Source of the DNA: Verticillium longisporum
Taxonomy: Eukaryota > Ascomycota > Sordariomycetes > Glomerellales > Plectosphaerellaceae
Assembly (NCBI GenBank): GCA_019188255.1
Contig: JAETXT010000013.1
Location: 186,001-250,000 of the forward strand
Reading direction: 5' to 3'
DNA length: 64,000 bases
How positions within the stretch are numbered: the stretch's first letter is position 1; each line of letters opens with the position of its first letter. Under the pieces are notes generated by a model, which did no database searches, was not told the origin of the DNA, and was given only the letters and a program-made list of their open reading frames with translations. Of this stretch, positions 23,221 to 34,656 are shown piece after piece. The position numbers were made by a program, and so were the translations under genes.

Positions 23221-23871
23221 TGGGGAGATGGCGTGGCGATCGGCTTGTGAAACGGGTAATGGGTGTGTTCGGTTATGGGGTGCTGCTACATACTGTCACT
23301 TAGCAATTGCTGGGCGACTTTTCCAACCAACATTGTAGAGCTTAGAGGATGGATGAACTCGACTAAAAAAGAAAAAAAAATAGAAAGAAAAAACACAGAG
23401 AAGTTAATGCAGTCATGAATGGACCAAGCGGGTTGTCTTGCATACCTTGAACATACTCTCCCCAAATTGTCTGATCGCCAGCCCGTCTTGTCTTGCCCAC
23501 CACGGTCTTGAGGCTCCCATCATGCCCTGCCTGCCCCTGCAGCCGCCGCAGCTCCCGCAGTTAGTGCATCGTGTGCATCTCCCACAGGGGCAGTAGAAGA
23601 TTCCACTCCCGCCTGCAGAAGACACGAATTCCCCGCTTAGCGAGGGGCACAAAAGTGGAGGCCTCGACCAAAGAAGCTGCCCATGCCCCCCCCTGGTCAG
23701 TGGTCACCGCCCTACCATCTTCCCACCTGGCCTGCATCATCAACATACCTACCTGGCGGCCAGACCCTGGATACCCGTTTTCTTGAGCCTCCTCCCTCTT
23801 TACCCCTCCCTCTCTTCTGCCGCCGTCGACCACTACAGCAGATCGCGGTTCCTACAACCACCATTGACGAC
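23221..23871. other. Intergenic between MON2 and the GDP-mannose enzyme
   Basis: Holds an A-rich stretch at 23364-23394 just after MON2, probably a 3'-end signal, and the promoter of the next gene. No coding sequence is seen. Confidence 0.5.
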
Positions 23872-25336
23872 ATGTCTCTGCAGATTCCCACCCGCGGCAA
23901 GACGCAGGATGCGGCCACGACCAAGGCGGTCATTTTGGTACAAACCGACCACCTGTCTCCTCCCTTCCTCTTGGCGCCTTGGAGCTCGATGCTAACTGTT
24001 CTCGCGTCACCAGGTCGGCGGTCCCTCGCGCGGCACCCGATTCCGCCCTCTCAGTCTTGACGTTCCCAAGCCCCTCTTCGAAGTCGCCGGCCACCCCATC
24101 ATCTGGCACTGCCTCGCGGCCATTGGTCGCATTCCCGATGGACAGATCTCGGAGGTTCTGATCATCGGCTACTACGACGAGACAGTGTTCCGCGACTTCA
24201 TCAAGGACTCGTCCAAGGAGTTCCCCGGCCTGAGCATCAAATACCTGCGCGAATACGAGGCCCTGGGCACCGCCGGCGGCCTCTACCACTTCCGCGACGC
24301 CATCCTCAAGGGCCGCCCCGACCGGCTGTTCGTGCTCAACGCCGACGTCTGCTGCTCCTTCCCCCTCGTCGAGATGCTGGCCCTCTTCGACGACAAGGAC
24401 GCCGAGGCTGTGATTCTCGGCACCCGCGTCTCGGACGACGCGGCGACAAATTTCGGCTGCATCGTCAGCGACGCGCACACGCGCCGCGTGCTCCACTACG
24501 TCGAGAAGCCCGAGACGCGCGTCAGCAACCTCATCAACTGCGGCGTCTACCTCTTCGCCACGGACGCCATCTTCCCTCGATCAAGACGGCCATCAAGCGC
24601 CGCGCCGACCGCCCCTCGCGCCTCGTGTCGTACCCGTCGTCGGAGAACCTCGAGAACAGCTACGTGTTCCACAACGACGAGGACGACGACGAGGAGCGCA
24701 AGAACGAGGTCATCCGTCTCGAGCAGGACATCCTCTCCGACATGGCCGACACGAAGCACTTTTTCGTCTACGAGACCAAGGACTTTTGGCGCCAGATCAA
24801 GACGGCCGGCTCGGCCGTGCCGGCCAACGCGCTGTACCTGCAAAAGGCGCAGCAGCAGGGCTCCCCGAGCTGGCCAAGCCGTCGGCCAACATTCTGCCGC
24901 CCGTCTTCATCCACCCGACGGCGACCGTCGACCCGACGGCCAAGCTCGGCCCCAACGTGTCCATCGGCCCGCGCGCCGTCATCGGCCCCGGCGTGCGCAT
25001 CAAGGAGGCCGTCGTGCTCGAGGACAGCGAGGTCAAGCACGACGCCTGCGTGCTGTACTCGATCATCGGCTGGGGCAGCCGCGTCGGCGCCTGGGCCCGC
25101 GTCGAGGGCACCCCCATGGCCGTCAACAGCCACACGACGAGCATCATCAAGAACGGCGTCAAGGTGCAGAGCATCACCATTCTCGGCAAGGACTGCGGCG
25201 TCGGCGACGAGGTGCGCGTGCAGAACTGCGTGTGCCTGCCGTACAAGGAGTTGAAGAGGGTGCGTCTTCCCCGCGGAGCCTCATGCTGCGTGCTTACTGA
25301 CTGGCGCAGGACGTCGCGAACGAAGTCATCATGTGA
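23872..25336 (+). CDS. Mannose-1-phosphate guanylyltransferase, alpha-subunit (GMPPA) type, with two apparent frameshifts
   Basis: Cytosolic GDP-mannose pyrophosphorylase relative, supplying or regulating GDP-mannose for glycosylation and wall mannan. Exons: 23872-23937, 24014-25259 and 25310-25336, with introns of 76 and 50 bp. The start MSLQIPTRGK leads to the nucleotidyltransferase signature GGPSRGTRFRPLSLDVPKP. NADVCCSFPL and EYEALGTAGGLY follow, and then a left-handed beta-helix (VDPTAKLGPNVSIGPRAVIGPG) ending ELKRDVANEVIM. The insertion NEDEDDDEER-like acidic loop fits GMPPA rather than the catalytic beta subunit. Two one-base losses break the frame, at 24574-24577 (CCC after ATCTT) and 24863-24866 (CCCC before GAGCTGG). 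Restoring one C in each run rejoins FP|SIKTAIKRR and GSP|ELAKPSANI. Confidence 0.9.
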
Positions 25337-25838
25337 GAGGGGTATTTACGGTCGATTCAGCGTGCTGGTAATGACGGATTGGGTGGTGAGTTTTGCATGC
25401 ACCAGGGGAAAAGCGTCCCATTGCTCTTATAGATCATGCCCGCCATGTCTAGCGTCAGCTCAAAATGCGAATGATCTTCTGTTGATGAACGGAAGCCGTC
25501 TCTTGGCGTGCCAGTCTGGTGTTGTACCCAACCGAGGCGGCATGCAGTGCAAGCCGCCGAACTGTCCTGCAATAAATCGGCAGCAAGAGCAGTCGGTACA
25601 GGCGCTTGCCGTTTGTTGTCAACGGAAGGCGTCTGTTGTCAGAGGGCAGGATGACCCGGTTGCTTCTTGACCCCAGGCAGGAAACACCAAAGACTCCAAT
25701 ATCCCACCAGCCTCGTGATTGCCATCTTGGACGTATGTGATTTTCTTCACCAGATCAAGCCCACCTCTCCAACAGCCAAAGACCGCTGGATGCTTCCGCC
25801 AATGTTGATCATATGCCTGTCATAACCACCTCGACACC
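25337..25838. other. Intergenic upstream of the MER3-like gene
   Basis: No helicase-motif remnants are visible here in any frame, so the missing part of the MER3-like gene is not simply upstream. Nothing else is recognised. Confidence 0.45.
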
Positions 25839-26999
25839 ATGCCTCCCAAGCGATACGTGCCTCCGCGGCCCCGTGCCCACAGAACCGGCTCGCACACCAA
25901 CTCGGAAGCATTTTCGCAGCCACAGGTCCCTGCTGTGAAGCATCAGCAGCCCCTCCCGTTCGGCCGTCTATCAGGATCAGAACCATCTGCCTCGGGAATC
26001 GTCCAACAGGGCACGTCCAAGCCTCACCCCTCGTTCCCTCCCACTACACAGAAGCCCGAGGCTCCCCCAAGCAAGCGTCTCAAAGTAGGAGACACGAACA
26101 CGGCGGAAGACCCGTCATCTTCTACTGGAAGGACTGCCCTCGACCTGGCGAAACCAACCGCCAATACGTTGACCTCGGACCAACACGAGATTCTTCTACG
26201 CCACCGCTTGTCGGCCCCTACCATTCACACACTTGTTTCTATCCCATGTGCAGCTCCGCCCAACATTATCCTTCAAAAAGCATGTCTAGCCACCGAGATC
26301 AACTCGCACCCTCTCCTCCCGGGCGAAAAAGCACTCTTCTCTACCCTCAACGCCGCGGCAACCACAATCTGGCCGATAGCTCTGTCCACGCCGACCCTCG
26401 CCTGGCACAAAGCCTTCCTCATTGCCCAGAACCATCCCACCGGACGATCCTGGCTGTACATACCGCGGATCACACCCCGGGATCGAGCCGCTCTCGGCGA
26501 AGAGTCGAAGCACATCACCTCCCTCATCCGCCGCATCCTCCGCTGCGCCGCTGACCTCGCCGCACTCCGCCACGACGGCGTCACCGTCCGCCGCGCCCTC
26601 GAGCTCTCGCGCTCCATCGCCGCCGGCGCGTGGGAGGGCGACACGCACGAGCTGCAGCAGGTCGCCAACATTGGCCCCAAGAAGATCGAGATGCTCGAGG
26701 CCGCCGGCATCTCGACCGTCCGCGCCCTCGCCGACACGGAATTCTACAACATTGACCGCATCCTGAAGCGGAACCCGCCCTTTGGCATGAACACGGTCCT
26801 CCTGCTCAGGGCCTTCCCCCGTCTCCTGCTGAAGGCCCGCTTCGAACGCTGGGCGGCCGCGTCCGACATGCCCGCCATCGACGCCCTGCCCGAGAAGGTC
26901 GTCCGCGCCCTCGCGCCGGGCCTGCGCCTGGCCATCGTGCGCGCGCGGCTCCGCTGCCTCAACGACGACGTGCCCCTCTGGCGAGAAAAGGTGCACTAG
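25839..26999 (+). CDS. MER3/HFM1-type Sec63-domain protein lacking the helicase domains
   Basis: MER3/HFM1 is a meiotic DNA helicase needed for crossover formation. Its C-terminal Sec63 domain follows the two RecA folds. This 386-codon ORF has a disordered basic N-terminus (residues 1-125; PSKRLKV could serve nuclear import) and then goes directly into a Sec63-like region. EKALFSTLNAAATTIWPI corresponds to the start, AWHKAFLIAQ follows, and the helix-hairpin-helix VANIGPKKIEMLEAAGI with RILKRNPPFGMN is near residue 275. No Walker A, DEAH or other helicase motif is present. It ends at a TAG after WREKVH, but the same frame continues with the rest of the domain (next entry). It may be a decayed or internally deleted meiotic gene, or a short stand-alone protein. 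Confidence 0.62.
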   Translation: MPPKRYVPPRPRAHRTGSHTNSEAFSQPQVPAVKHQQPLPFGRLSGSEPSASGIVQQGTSKPHPSFPPTTQKPEAPPSKRLKVGDTNTAEDPSSSTGRTALDLAKPTANTLTSDQHEILLRHRLSAPTIHTLVSIPCAAPPNIILQKACLATEINSHPLLPGEKALFSTLNAAATTIWPIALSTPTLAWHKAFLIAQNHPTGRSWLYIPRITPRDRAALGEESKHITSLIRRILRCAADLAALRHDGVTVRRALELSRSIAAGAWEGDTHELQQVANIGPKKIEMLEAAGISTVRALADTEFYNIDRILKRNPPFGMNTVLLLRAFPRLLLKARFERWAAASDMPAIDALPEKVVRALAPGLRLAIVRARLRCLNDDVPLWREKVH

Positions 27000-27302
27000 G
27001 TGTGCGTGTCCGTGGAGAGGGGCCCGCGCCCAGAGGGCCGCCGCGTCTTCGCGGGCCGGGGGGCAGCGGCGCAGGGCGGCGGCGGCGCCCCTGGCGCTAG
27101 CGGTGCTGGTGACGTCGAGCCAGGCCGCCGCGGCGAGCTCCTCTTTTTCCACCGCGTCAGCACCAAGTGCCTCATGGAGGCGGATCGCGATCTCGTCTTC
27201 CCCGTAGCCATGACGCCGGGGGAGGCCATCTTTGCCTGGGCGAGCTGCGAGGAGGTGGTTGGCACCCTTATCGAGATGGACGTCTCGGCGCCAGAGGTGT
27301 GA
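27000..27302 (+). pseudogene. C-terminal tail of the MER3 Sec63 domain beyond the in-frame stop
   Basis: The same frame as the preceding ORF remains open from the TAG (26997-26999) to 27302. It reads VCVSVERG, then a Gly-rich loop, then GELLFFHRVSTKCLMEADRDLVFPVAMT and FAWASCEEVVGTLIEMDV. This matches the final beta-sheet of MER3 Sec63 domains, where a strand of the W..VxxxV type would span the stop. A TGG-to-TAG change is the simplest explanation. No intron with valid ends removes the TAG in frame. Confidence 0.55.
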
Positions 27303-27813
27303 ACAACAAAAAAAAGAATGCGTGGGCAACGGTGCGGGCGAACTAATGACAGCTACGGGTTCACATGTTAAACACGGTCAGCATTTTGGAGGCATTCAGT
27401 CCAATGCAACAGATGTAGGTCGTGGTATGTCTGTCAAATCAGTCCGCTTGCCTGGTCTTATATATACACATCAGGCGCCCGACTCTATTTTCTTCTCTTC
27501 CCAAAACCCCCGTCCGCTCTACGAAAGACCGTGTACCACCAAGTGCGGAAACAAGAGAAAATATGAGTGTCTTTATGTGTGTATGTGTGTATGTCGTGCT
27601 GGCCTCACCATCGGCTCGGCTGGGTATCGCATGCCCCGTTTCCCCTCTCCCTCTTTTCATGCCGCCGATTCCAAGACTGTATACATGGGATGGACATGGC
27701 CTAAAAATGGTCCCTGTGTATTTTTTTGTATGACCTCCCGTCTCTTCTGTCGATCACTCCGTCTTCTCGTGTCGATGTGGTGTCCTTGCACAAATGAAAC
27801 ATGAAGAGGCGAC
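27303..27813. other. Intergenic between convergent genes
   Basis: Shared 3' flank. It contains a TGTGTATG/TATGTGTG microsatellite near 27565-27595. No gene is seen. Confidence 0.5.
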
Positions 27814-29478
27814 TCAGTCACCCCGGAACTTGCTCAGATTCCGTGCTGACGGTGAGCGTGGATAGCGTATCGGGCTCGACGGCCGCGACGTCGACAAGGC
27901 CATGCTGCGGACTGACTCAAGCGGGTCGAGTGGGGGCCGTAGATCGTCGCCGAGCCGCGGGGTATACATTGGGTCAACGGCGGTCTTTTGGTAGCTCGCA
28001 ATGCGCAGTGGTGGCGGTCGACGGGTCATCTTTCGTTCAGGAGAGCTGTATAGGTAGGTTGCGAACATGACCAACGAGGTGCCGAGGATAAACTAGGCCT
28101 GGGTCAGTTATCGATGGCTTGAGGGTCGTGGGAGTCCCTGTACTTACGGTGAAGCCGAATACAAAATCAAAAAAGAGCACGCTGAAAACGAAACTGACGA
28201 CAATGCTGATGCTTGCTGCAAAGTTTTTGGCAATATTGTCGGCGTAGTTGATGCACATGCTGGAGAGGACACCTCCGGCAGACTGAAGAAAGATGGCGGT
28301 CCACACGACCCAGTTATAGCCGTCAAAGAATCCATGCTCACGGACTTCGGCGCCGTCTTTGAAAAAGACGCCGATAATGAGGGCCGGGAAGAGCGAGTAG
28401 AAAGAGAGCTGCACGTTACGGGTCCAGATCGAGGTATTCGGTGGTGCGGCCGCGTCCTTGAGGGTCTTTTCAAAGTACACACCGGCGAGTCCAGAGCTGG
28501 CAGCTGCGATCAGGGCCGCAAAGACTCCAAAGGTGTAGTTGCTGGCCATTGTGCGAGCTTCGTCCTCGGCCATGCCTTGGTATGTGGCGGAGCGAGGGAG
28601 GACTAGGGGCGTGCGAGGAGCAAGGACCTGAGCAGCACGCTTGGTCACATGGTGAGCACCGTTGGCTGCAGCCTGGCCGAGCTCGTGAACGGATCGCGGA
28701 AAGAAGTGGTCGGCATCATGGTGGAGCAGGATGCTGTTGTAGGAGGTGGAAGTTTGGTGTGTGTCGGAATGCGGTATACAGACGATCGAGACACCAAAAG
28801 TGAGCACCAACAGTGCGAGCCATCGCTTGGGCGGGAGTGAGCGCCGCAAAATCGTGACCGAGAAGACGGCGGCTGCGAGAATCTGCGCATGTTAGCCAGA
28901 GGTGGGCCACGTACAGGACAGATAAGCTCACCTTGAACTGGGAGAGAACCTGGAAGTGGACAGCATCGAGATTGCCAACAGCCACATACTGCAGGGAGTT
29001 TTGCAGCGTATACAGAACGGCGGGCACTGCCAACCTCCAGCTGTCGCCCGATGACACAGCCGTTCGAATGTGCCAATAGAAGGCGGGGGGCGTCGCCGAT
29101 GTGCCTAGGGCACGAGATGTTTCGGCGATGCAGCAACAGAGGCATACGGACAACTTGATGACCTCACTGAGGAAGACGGCGGTCGAGGCGAAGTATCGAT
29201 GGTCCCCCACTTGTGGCATGATTCGGGAGTAGTGCATGATCTGGAAGAAGAGGTCTGCGTTAGTCGGTATACCTCATGGAAGCAAGAGCCACACGGTGAC
29301 ATACGAGGATGAGAGCCGAATTTTGGAAGCACAGCTGCAAGTGGAACGGTCAGCGGCCTGCCGGGAGGTCAAGACGGGAGGAGATTTGTATTACGGTGAC
29401 GAGGGACACCTGTTTCGCGGGCATGCCCATGATGGTGGGCGCCTTGGAGGGGTACGGCGCGGTGCCGAGTATCGCCAT
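27814..29478 (-). CDS. Golgi nucleotide-sugar transporter (UDP-galactose/UDP-GlcNAc transporter family)
   Basis: Antiporter carrying a nucleotide sugar into the Golgi lumen for glycosylation. Five exons, 29478-29395, 29334-29305, 29240-28932, 28882-28148 and 28092-27814, give 478 residues; every intron is GT...AG and in frame. Exon 2 is only 30 bp (LCFQNSALIL). Family segments include YTLQNSLQYVAVGNLDAVHFQVLSQFK, then SSGLAGVYFEKTLK, then NNADNIAK-like INYADNIAKNFA and FILGTSLVMFATYLYS at the last helix. About ten hydrophobic helices are visible, with a luminal/cytosolic loop rich in His, Thr and Arg (PHSDTHQTS...). The tail of about 75 residues is Arg/Pro/Ser-rich and cytosolic. Substrate is not determined by sequence. 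Confidence 0.92.
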
Positions 29479-31609
29479 TGTGAAGGGCACGCCGTGATGG
29501 CGAGTAAGGTTGTCGAGGAGAGGAGAAGAAGTCGGTTTGCGGAAAAGAAAAGGACGCCGTCAACGGCTGGAGGAAGGAAGCTGCGCGGAGGCCGGGCTCG
29601 CGCGCGCAAGTCTGCGGGGGAAATGGTATGCGTGATGGATGTTGAAACGGGAATGGCGATCGTGGTCGTGCGACCCCCTGACGTAGCTCGAGCGGGAGGG
29701 AGGAGGAGCCCGGATTGGGGTAGCAGGTAGGGCTGTCGCGCGGGTAACGTGAGGAAGTCTGTACGGCGAGGAAACTGGTCGTTGAGGAAATGAGCCGTTC
29801 GAGAAATCGTCGCGCCGTAAGGGGACGTGGCGTCGGTGGTCAATGGAGAGGGTGGCCGTGTCAATTGAGGGGGCCTCGAAGCAAATGTGAAGTGTGTCGA
29901 CAAAGAAACGGTGGCCGAAACCTAAAAGGAACAATTGGTGAGGGCAGAGTGTCGCAGGAAGCGCTGTTGAAAATGGAAAGAAGAGGGACAATGGAGAGGC
30001 AGGTCGAAGGAAAGGCCCCACGATCGTCACGTCGGGTCTGGTGTTTGTCGCTCTTGTGCGTCGTGCCTCATGCCTGGTGCCTTGTGCCTCGTTGCCAGTG
30101 CCTGCCGACGTGGTGTTCTGGGATTCGGGACCAGGGGCAGGCACGATGGGATATGGAAGATCAAGAGCAGGTGCCAGTGCCAGCACACGGCGAACTTTGG
30201 GAAGGCGGAGCGGAGCGCCAGGGCCCAGAAGCCAGAGCCAAGAACCCAGGACCCAGGACCGCTTTTCAGGTGGTGTGGGTCCCGTGTTCAGGGCGGACGA
30301 ACAGGGGGCCGGCCACACTGTCAGAAAGTGGTAGCGTCTGGAGCGTATCCGGATTAGCGCATGGATGCGCTGCGTTGCTTCATTTGCTGTGCTGGACCTC
30401 CACTGAAGGAAAAGGAAGGAAGCCTCGCCGCCCTCCGTCTGCCCAAGTGTGGCACTGTTCGCTGTTCTGCACATGTCAGGGCAGTCAGTCCTGTTGGCGA
30501 TCCGGGGAAGCTGCCCCGGGGAGCTTCTGGGCATCTGCGCCTTGGCGGACAGAAAGGTACTCGATGCCTGAAGCCTCCTCCCCAGCTTTTGCTTTTCCCT
30601 CCTCACCGCCAGCCGCCAGCTGCCGATCCAACCGGGACAGACGACGTCCATGAGCGACGCCTTTCTTATTCTGATGGCCATGACCGGACGAACACAATGT
30701 TCCCTCCTATTTCGGAGTTTGGTGGATGGTGGGATCATGTTGACGTGACATGTGCATGGAAGCCAACAAACAGCACCCAACCAGATCCATCTCACCCGTG
30801 CTGGAACATTTCAAATGACAATGCAGCCAGATGTTCATCATCAATGATGGCGCACCAAATAGATGGAATTTCAATAGTCGCAAACCAGTTCGTCGTCAAC
30901 AAGCAATATACGGTATAGCAGATCAAAGGAGCTGCCACGTCGAGTCAAGCCAACAGGGGGTGCCGCCTCGCGACCTGCCAGCCACCTGTTTCTTCAGCTT
31001 GAGCTGCTCACCCCTGTCACATCTCATGCACCTCGTCTCCTCCACGTCCCAACACTCTTCGTTAAAAGGTACATGTTCCACGAACCCCCTTTTGGCAACG
31101 CAACACCATTAGATCCGTTGCCCGGTCTCAAATGCAGTCAAAATGTTAATCTCAGTGCGAGATGATTTTTCGTTCCCAAATCGCCTTGCCATGAGCCTCC
31201 TCGGGCACTGCAGATGGATATCCATCCCCTCCCCCTAGGTATCGCCTAACAGGCCATGAACCAGTTTCGAGTACCACAGGAGATTCAGTCCTTGCCCCTG
31301 GAGGGAACTTTAACGACGAAGCCCCAAAACCTCGCTGCTCCCCAAGAACATCACACGCTTTGTCGTTCACCTCTTGCTCGCTCAAAGATCTATGCTTGAC
31401 TTTTTCTGAACTCATTTTGTTTTCCCTCTGGGTTCTTTGACCAGGAATCGTGAGCCTGACTGTCAACACTGCTTTCCCCACTGCCTGAATCTCTGCCTGC
31501 TGCCTCAGCCCATCGTCTTCTGCTCCTGCCTATTCCGTTCAAATCCAGCGATATCAAGGCCACCATCTTCAGGTGGCATCCTCTCCAGCTCTTCCCTCCT
31601 CTCACCACC
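29479..31609. other. 2.1-kb divergent intergenic region
   Basis: Holds the promoters of the transporter (minus) and the dynamin-like gene (plus). 30055-30270 is a low-complexity patch built of GTGCC/CCTGG and CCAGAAGCCAGAGCC / ACCCAGGACC repeats. Open frames here are artefacts of this composition; no gene is recognised. Confidence 0.45.
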
Positions 31610-34600
31610 ATGGCCACCCCTCTCACGCCTCGGCCTAAACTGGAACCTGGGTCACGATCATCCACAGACTCGGATTCCACAACGACCATCCCACAGTTTG
31701 CCGTACCACCACGCCCTGTATCGCCCAGAAACTCTGCTCCTACCTTCGCACCCCAAGAAGAGGTTCAGCATCGTTCATCGGAGTGGCACACAGCACAGTC
31801 ATCGACAAATTGGCCGCCGCAGAGCGTCGCTCAATCGTTTATGCGGTCGGATGCCCGTAAGTACTCGCCTACCTCCATGAGCCTCACCTGTAATATATCA
31901 ACTGAATCGATGAAGCAACGCCGACTGTCTTTCAAACCCGTACTTCCACTGTGGATGGGAGCGAGCCCGTCTACCTCGAAGTGCGTAATCGCGGCATGCC
32001 TTACGATCAGTCGACGCCCGGCTTGGGCGAAAGCTTCTTGGAGGGCTCCTTCCAAAATGTCGGCGCCAAGCTCAAGGCGTGCAACGACACGCTCGGTGAC
32101 GTCCAGCAGCTGGGTATCGAACACATTGTCTCACTCCCGAGCCTCATCATGGTTGGAGACCAGTCGGCCGGGAAGTCCATGCTGATGTCCAGCGTCGCGG
32201 GCCTGCCCCTTCCTCGGAGCGATGGCGTCTGTACGAGGTGCCCAATTCACATTCGTGCCTCCAGAAACAACGAGTGGTCGTGCCGTGTCAGCCTGCAACT
32301 GGACTACGACTATTGCCCGCCTCCCTTCGGCCAGCCCATTACGAAGGAGGATGTTACCGCCGAGAACCCTTTCCCGCCTTGGGTCCGACGACAAAATCGT
32401 GAGGTCAAGGAGTTCATGACCATCTACTCACGGAACAAAAGCGAGATCGAAACTGTTCTCCGCTGGGCCCAGGTGGCGGTCCTGAACTATGCCCAGAACT
32501 CGGATTTGTTCATTCCTGGCTCAGGCGCCATCGCGAGGACTAGGGAACTTGCCGTCGAAGCCGAGAATACCATTGCCAAATTCAGCCCCAACACTGTGGC
32601 ACTCGAGATCAAGGGGCCCGACCTGCCCGACCTGTCGTTTTATGACCTGCCCGGCATCTTCCGCAATTCCGGATATGAGGAAGACGAGTATCTTGTTCAA
32701 GTTGTCGAAAACTTGGCTGTTCAACACATTTCGGAAAACGACGCTCTCATCATCTGGGCGGTCCCCATGAATGCCGACCCCGAAACGTCGTCTACTTTGT
32801 CCATCATTCGCAGAGTCGGCGCTCAGAAGCGCACCATTGGCGTCATGACCAAGGCTGATCTGCTGCCGAATCAGGGTAGCAATAGCTACGGCCAGTGGCT
32901 GTCCATGCTTCGCGGCGAACGTCACCTCATTGGCCACGAGTACTTCATCACCTCTCGGCGCGCAGAACAGGACCTGGATCGCCAGACCCAATGGGAGGAG
33001 GCTTTGTTCAATGGCAAGCATGAGAACTGGCCAGAGGAATTTGCCGAGTTTTCAGATCGATGTGGTGTCGAACGACTGAAGGAAGCTCTTTCGGAAAAGC
33101 TTGGGAAGGAGTTTGCGAGAAAGTGAGTGGCCTTCGGACCTCAACATGCGTTGTCTTTCTTTAGCTGACGAACAATTCACAGCCTTCCCTCTATCAAGAG
33201 CAAGATCTTTGACGAGCTTCGCAAGAACGAGAAGCGGCTCAGCAACCTTCCAGAATTGCCCACCAACATCGAGTACGAGGTGCGCAAAAGCTTGATCGAA
33301 TTCACGGCGATCGTCAAGGACAAGATCCGCGGCAATGAGTTCTCCTCTGCTTTCGGTCTTTTGGCGGGGTCTTTCCGCGAATGTCTGTTGCACGCGAAGC
33401 CTAAATTCTCGCTCAAGCACAAGTCTGATGTGCCAGTTCTCGAAATCTCTGATGACGACGAGCCAGCAAGTGCGAGCCGCAAGCGAGGCCCGCAGGCCAG
33501 CTCCAACGGTGCGAGCAAGTGACCCCGACACGTCGGCAGTAGCGGCAGCTTCTCCCAGGCTTCGCAAGCCGGCTTGCAAATGAAGACGGAAGAGGCCACT
33601 GTGCCCAACGGTACGCCGACACCACACACGCCATCTCGCGGCTCCGTCCGGCCGTCTGTTCTGCCTGCTCCGTTCCAGAACTTTACATCTCTGGGCTCGG
33701 GCTTCAGGAGCATTGGGGCGATCCGCGCAGACATCCAGGCCAAGACCAAGGCTGGTATGCCCAACATTGTCCCTAGCGAGGTGTACAACGATCTCTGTAA
33801 ACTTGCCGTGAAGCACTGGAACCATCCCATGCTAGTCTTTCTGGAGGCGGTTATGTCTCATCTCCAGGTCATAGTCAACCAAGCTCTGGATCAGGCTTTC
33901 GGCAAGCTCAAGCGACGTCTCGTCTTCAAGGACTCCAAAAGACACATGGAGGCCTTTCTCAGCAGCCGCCGGAGCAAGGCCCTGGAGTTCCTGACGGAGC
34001 TGTACGAGATGGAGTCTTACCAGCTGTTCACGATTAACCACGACGCATTCACCCTGTACGAGCAGGAGGAAGGCCGCCTGCTCAAGCGTTACCGCCATTA
34101 TGTGCGATGGCAAGCCTTTGTCGGCGAAAAGTGTGAGAGCAGCGATAAGACGGCGGCCTCTCACTTCAACAGCGACTGGGACCGCATGACGCCCGACCAG
34201 CGCGCCAGCGAGCAGAGACGCCATGACGCAGAGCTCATCAAGATGGGCCCCGATCCGTTTGAGAAGGAGCTCAAGGTTGCTGCCTATGTGCGGGGATACT
34301 ACCGGCTGGCCGCCTTGCGGTTCGCCGAAACGACGACGCTCTACGTGACGTCACGGACGTTTCCGTCGATTGTCAAGGAGCTCGACATGTACCTCGAGAC
34401 GCAGCTGGGGCTGATGGGTGCCGGTCCCGAGGCTTTTGATCGCCTCATGGACGAGGAGGAGACGACGGCCCGCAAGCGCCAGACGTGCAAGCTTACTGTT
34501 GAGAAGCTGAAGAAGGCCATGGACTCCATCAACGAGCTGGAGCGCGAGACGGAAGACGTCGACATGGCAATGGATGGTGCCAATGACATGGGCGGTCTCG

Positions 34601-34656
34601 ATGATGGCGGTCACGGCATCAGGGGTTATGCCGAGACGATCAGCGATGAGCTGTGA
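31610..34656 (+). CDS. Fungal dynamin-like large GTPase, interrupted by an in-frame TGA
   Basis: Dynamin-superfamily GTPase acting in membrane remodelling. Exons 31610-31856, 31916-33122 and 33183-34656 total 976 codons, and both introns (59 and 60 bp) keep frame: SDA|PTPTVFQ and EFAR|NLPSIKSK. G1 is GDQSAGKS (about residue 163), switch II DLPGI (about 326) and G4 TKAD (about 394). The middle/stalk region and a C-terminal GED-like region (DLCKLAVKHWNHPM...) follow. Between them, the low-complexity linker KRGPQASSNGASK meets TGA at 33520-33522 (about codon 598). The same frame then runs on with PRHVGSSGSFSQASQAG and the whole GED part. A CGA-to-TGA change would explain it. The only in-frame GT...AG excision covering the TGA would be 30 bp, too short for the introns seen here. 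Confidence 0.86.
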
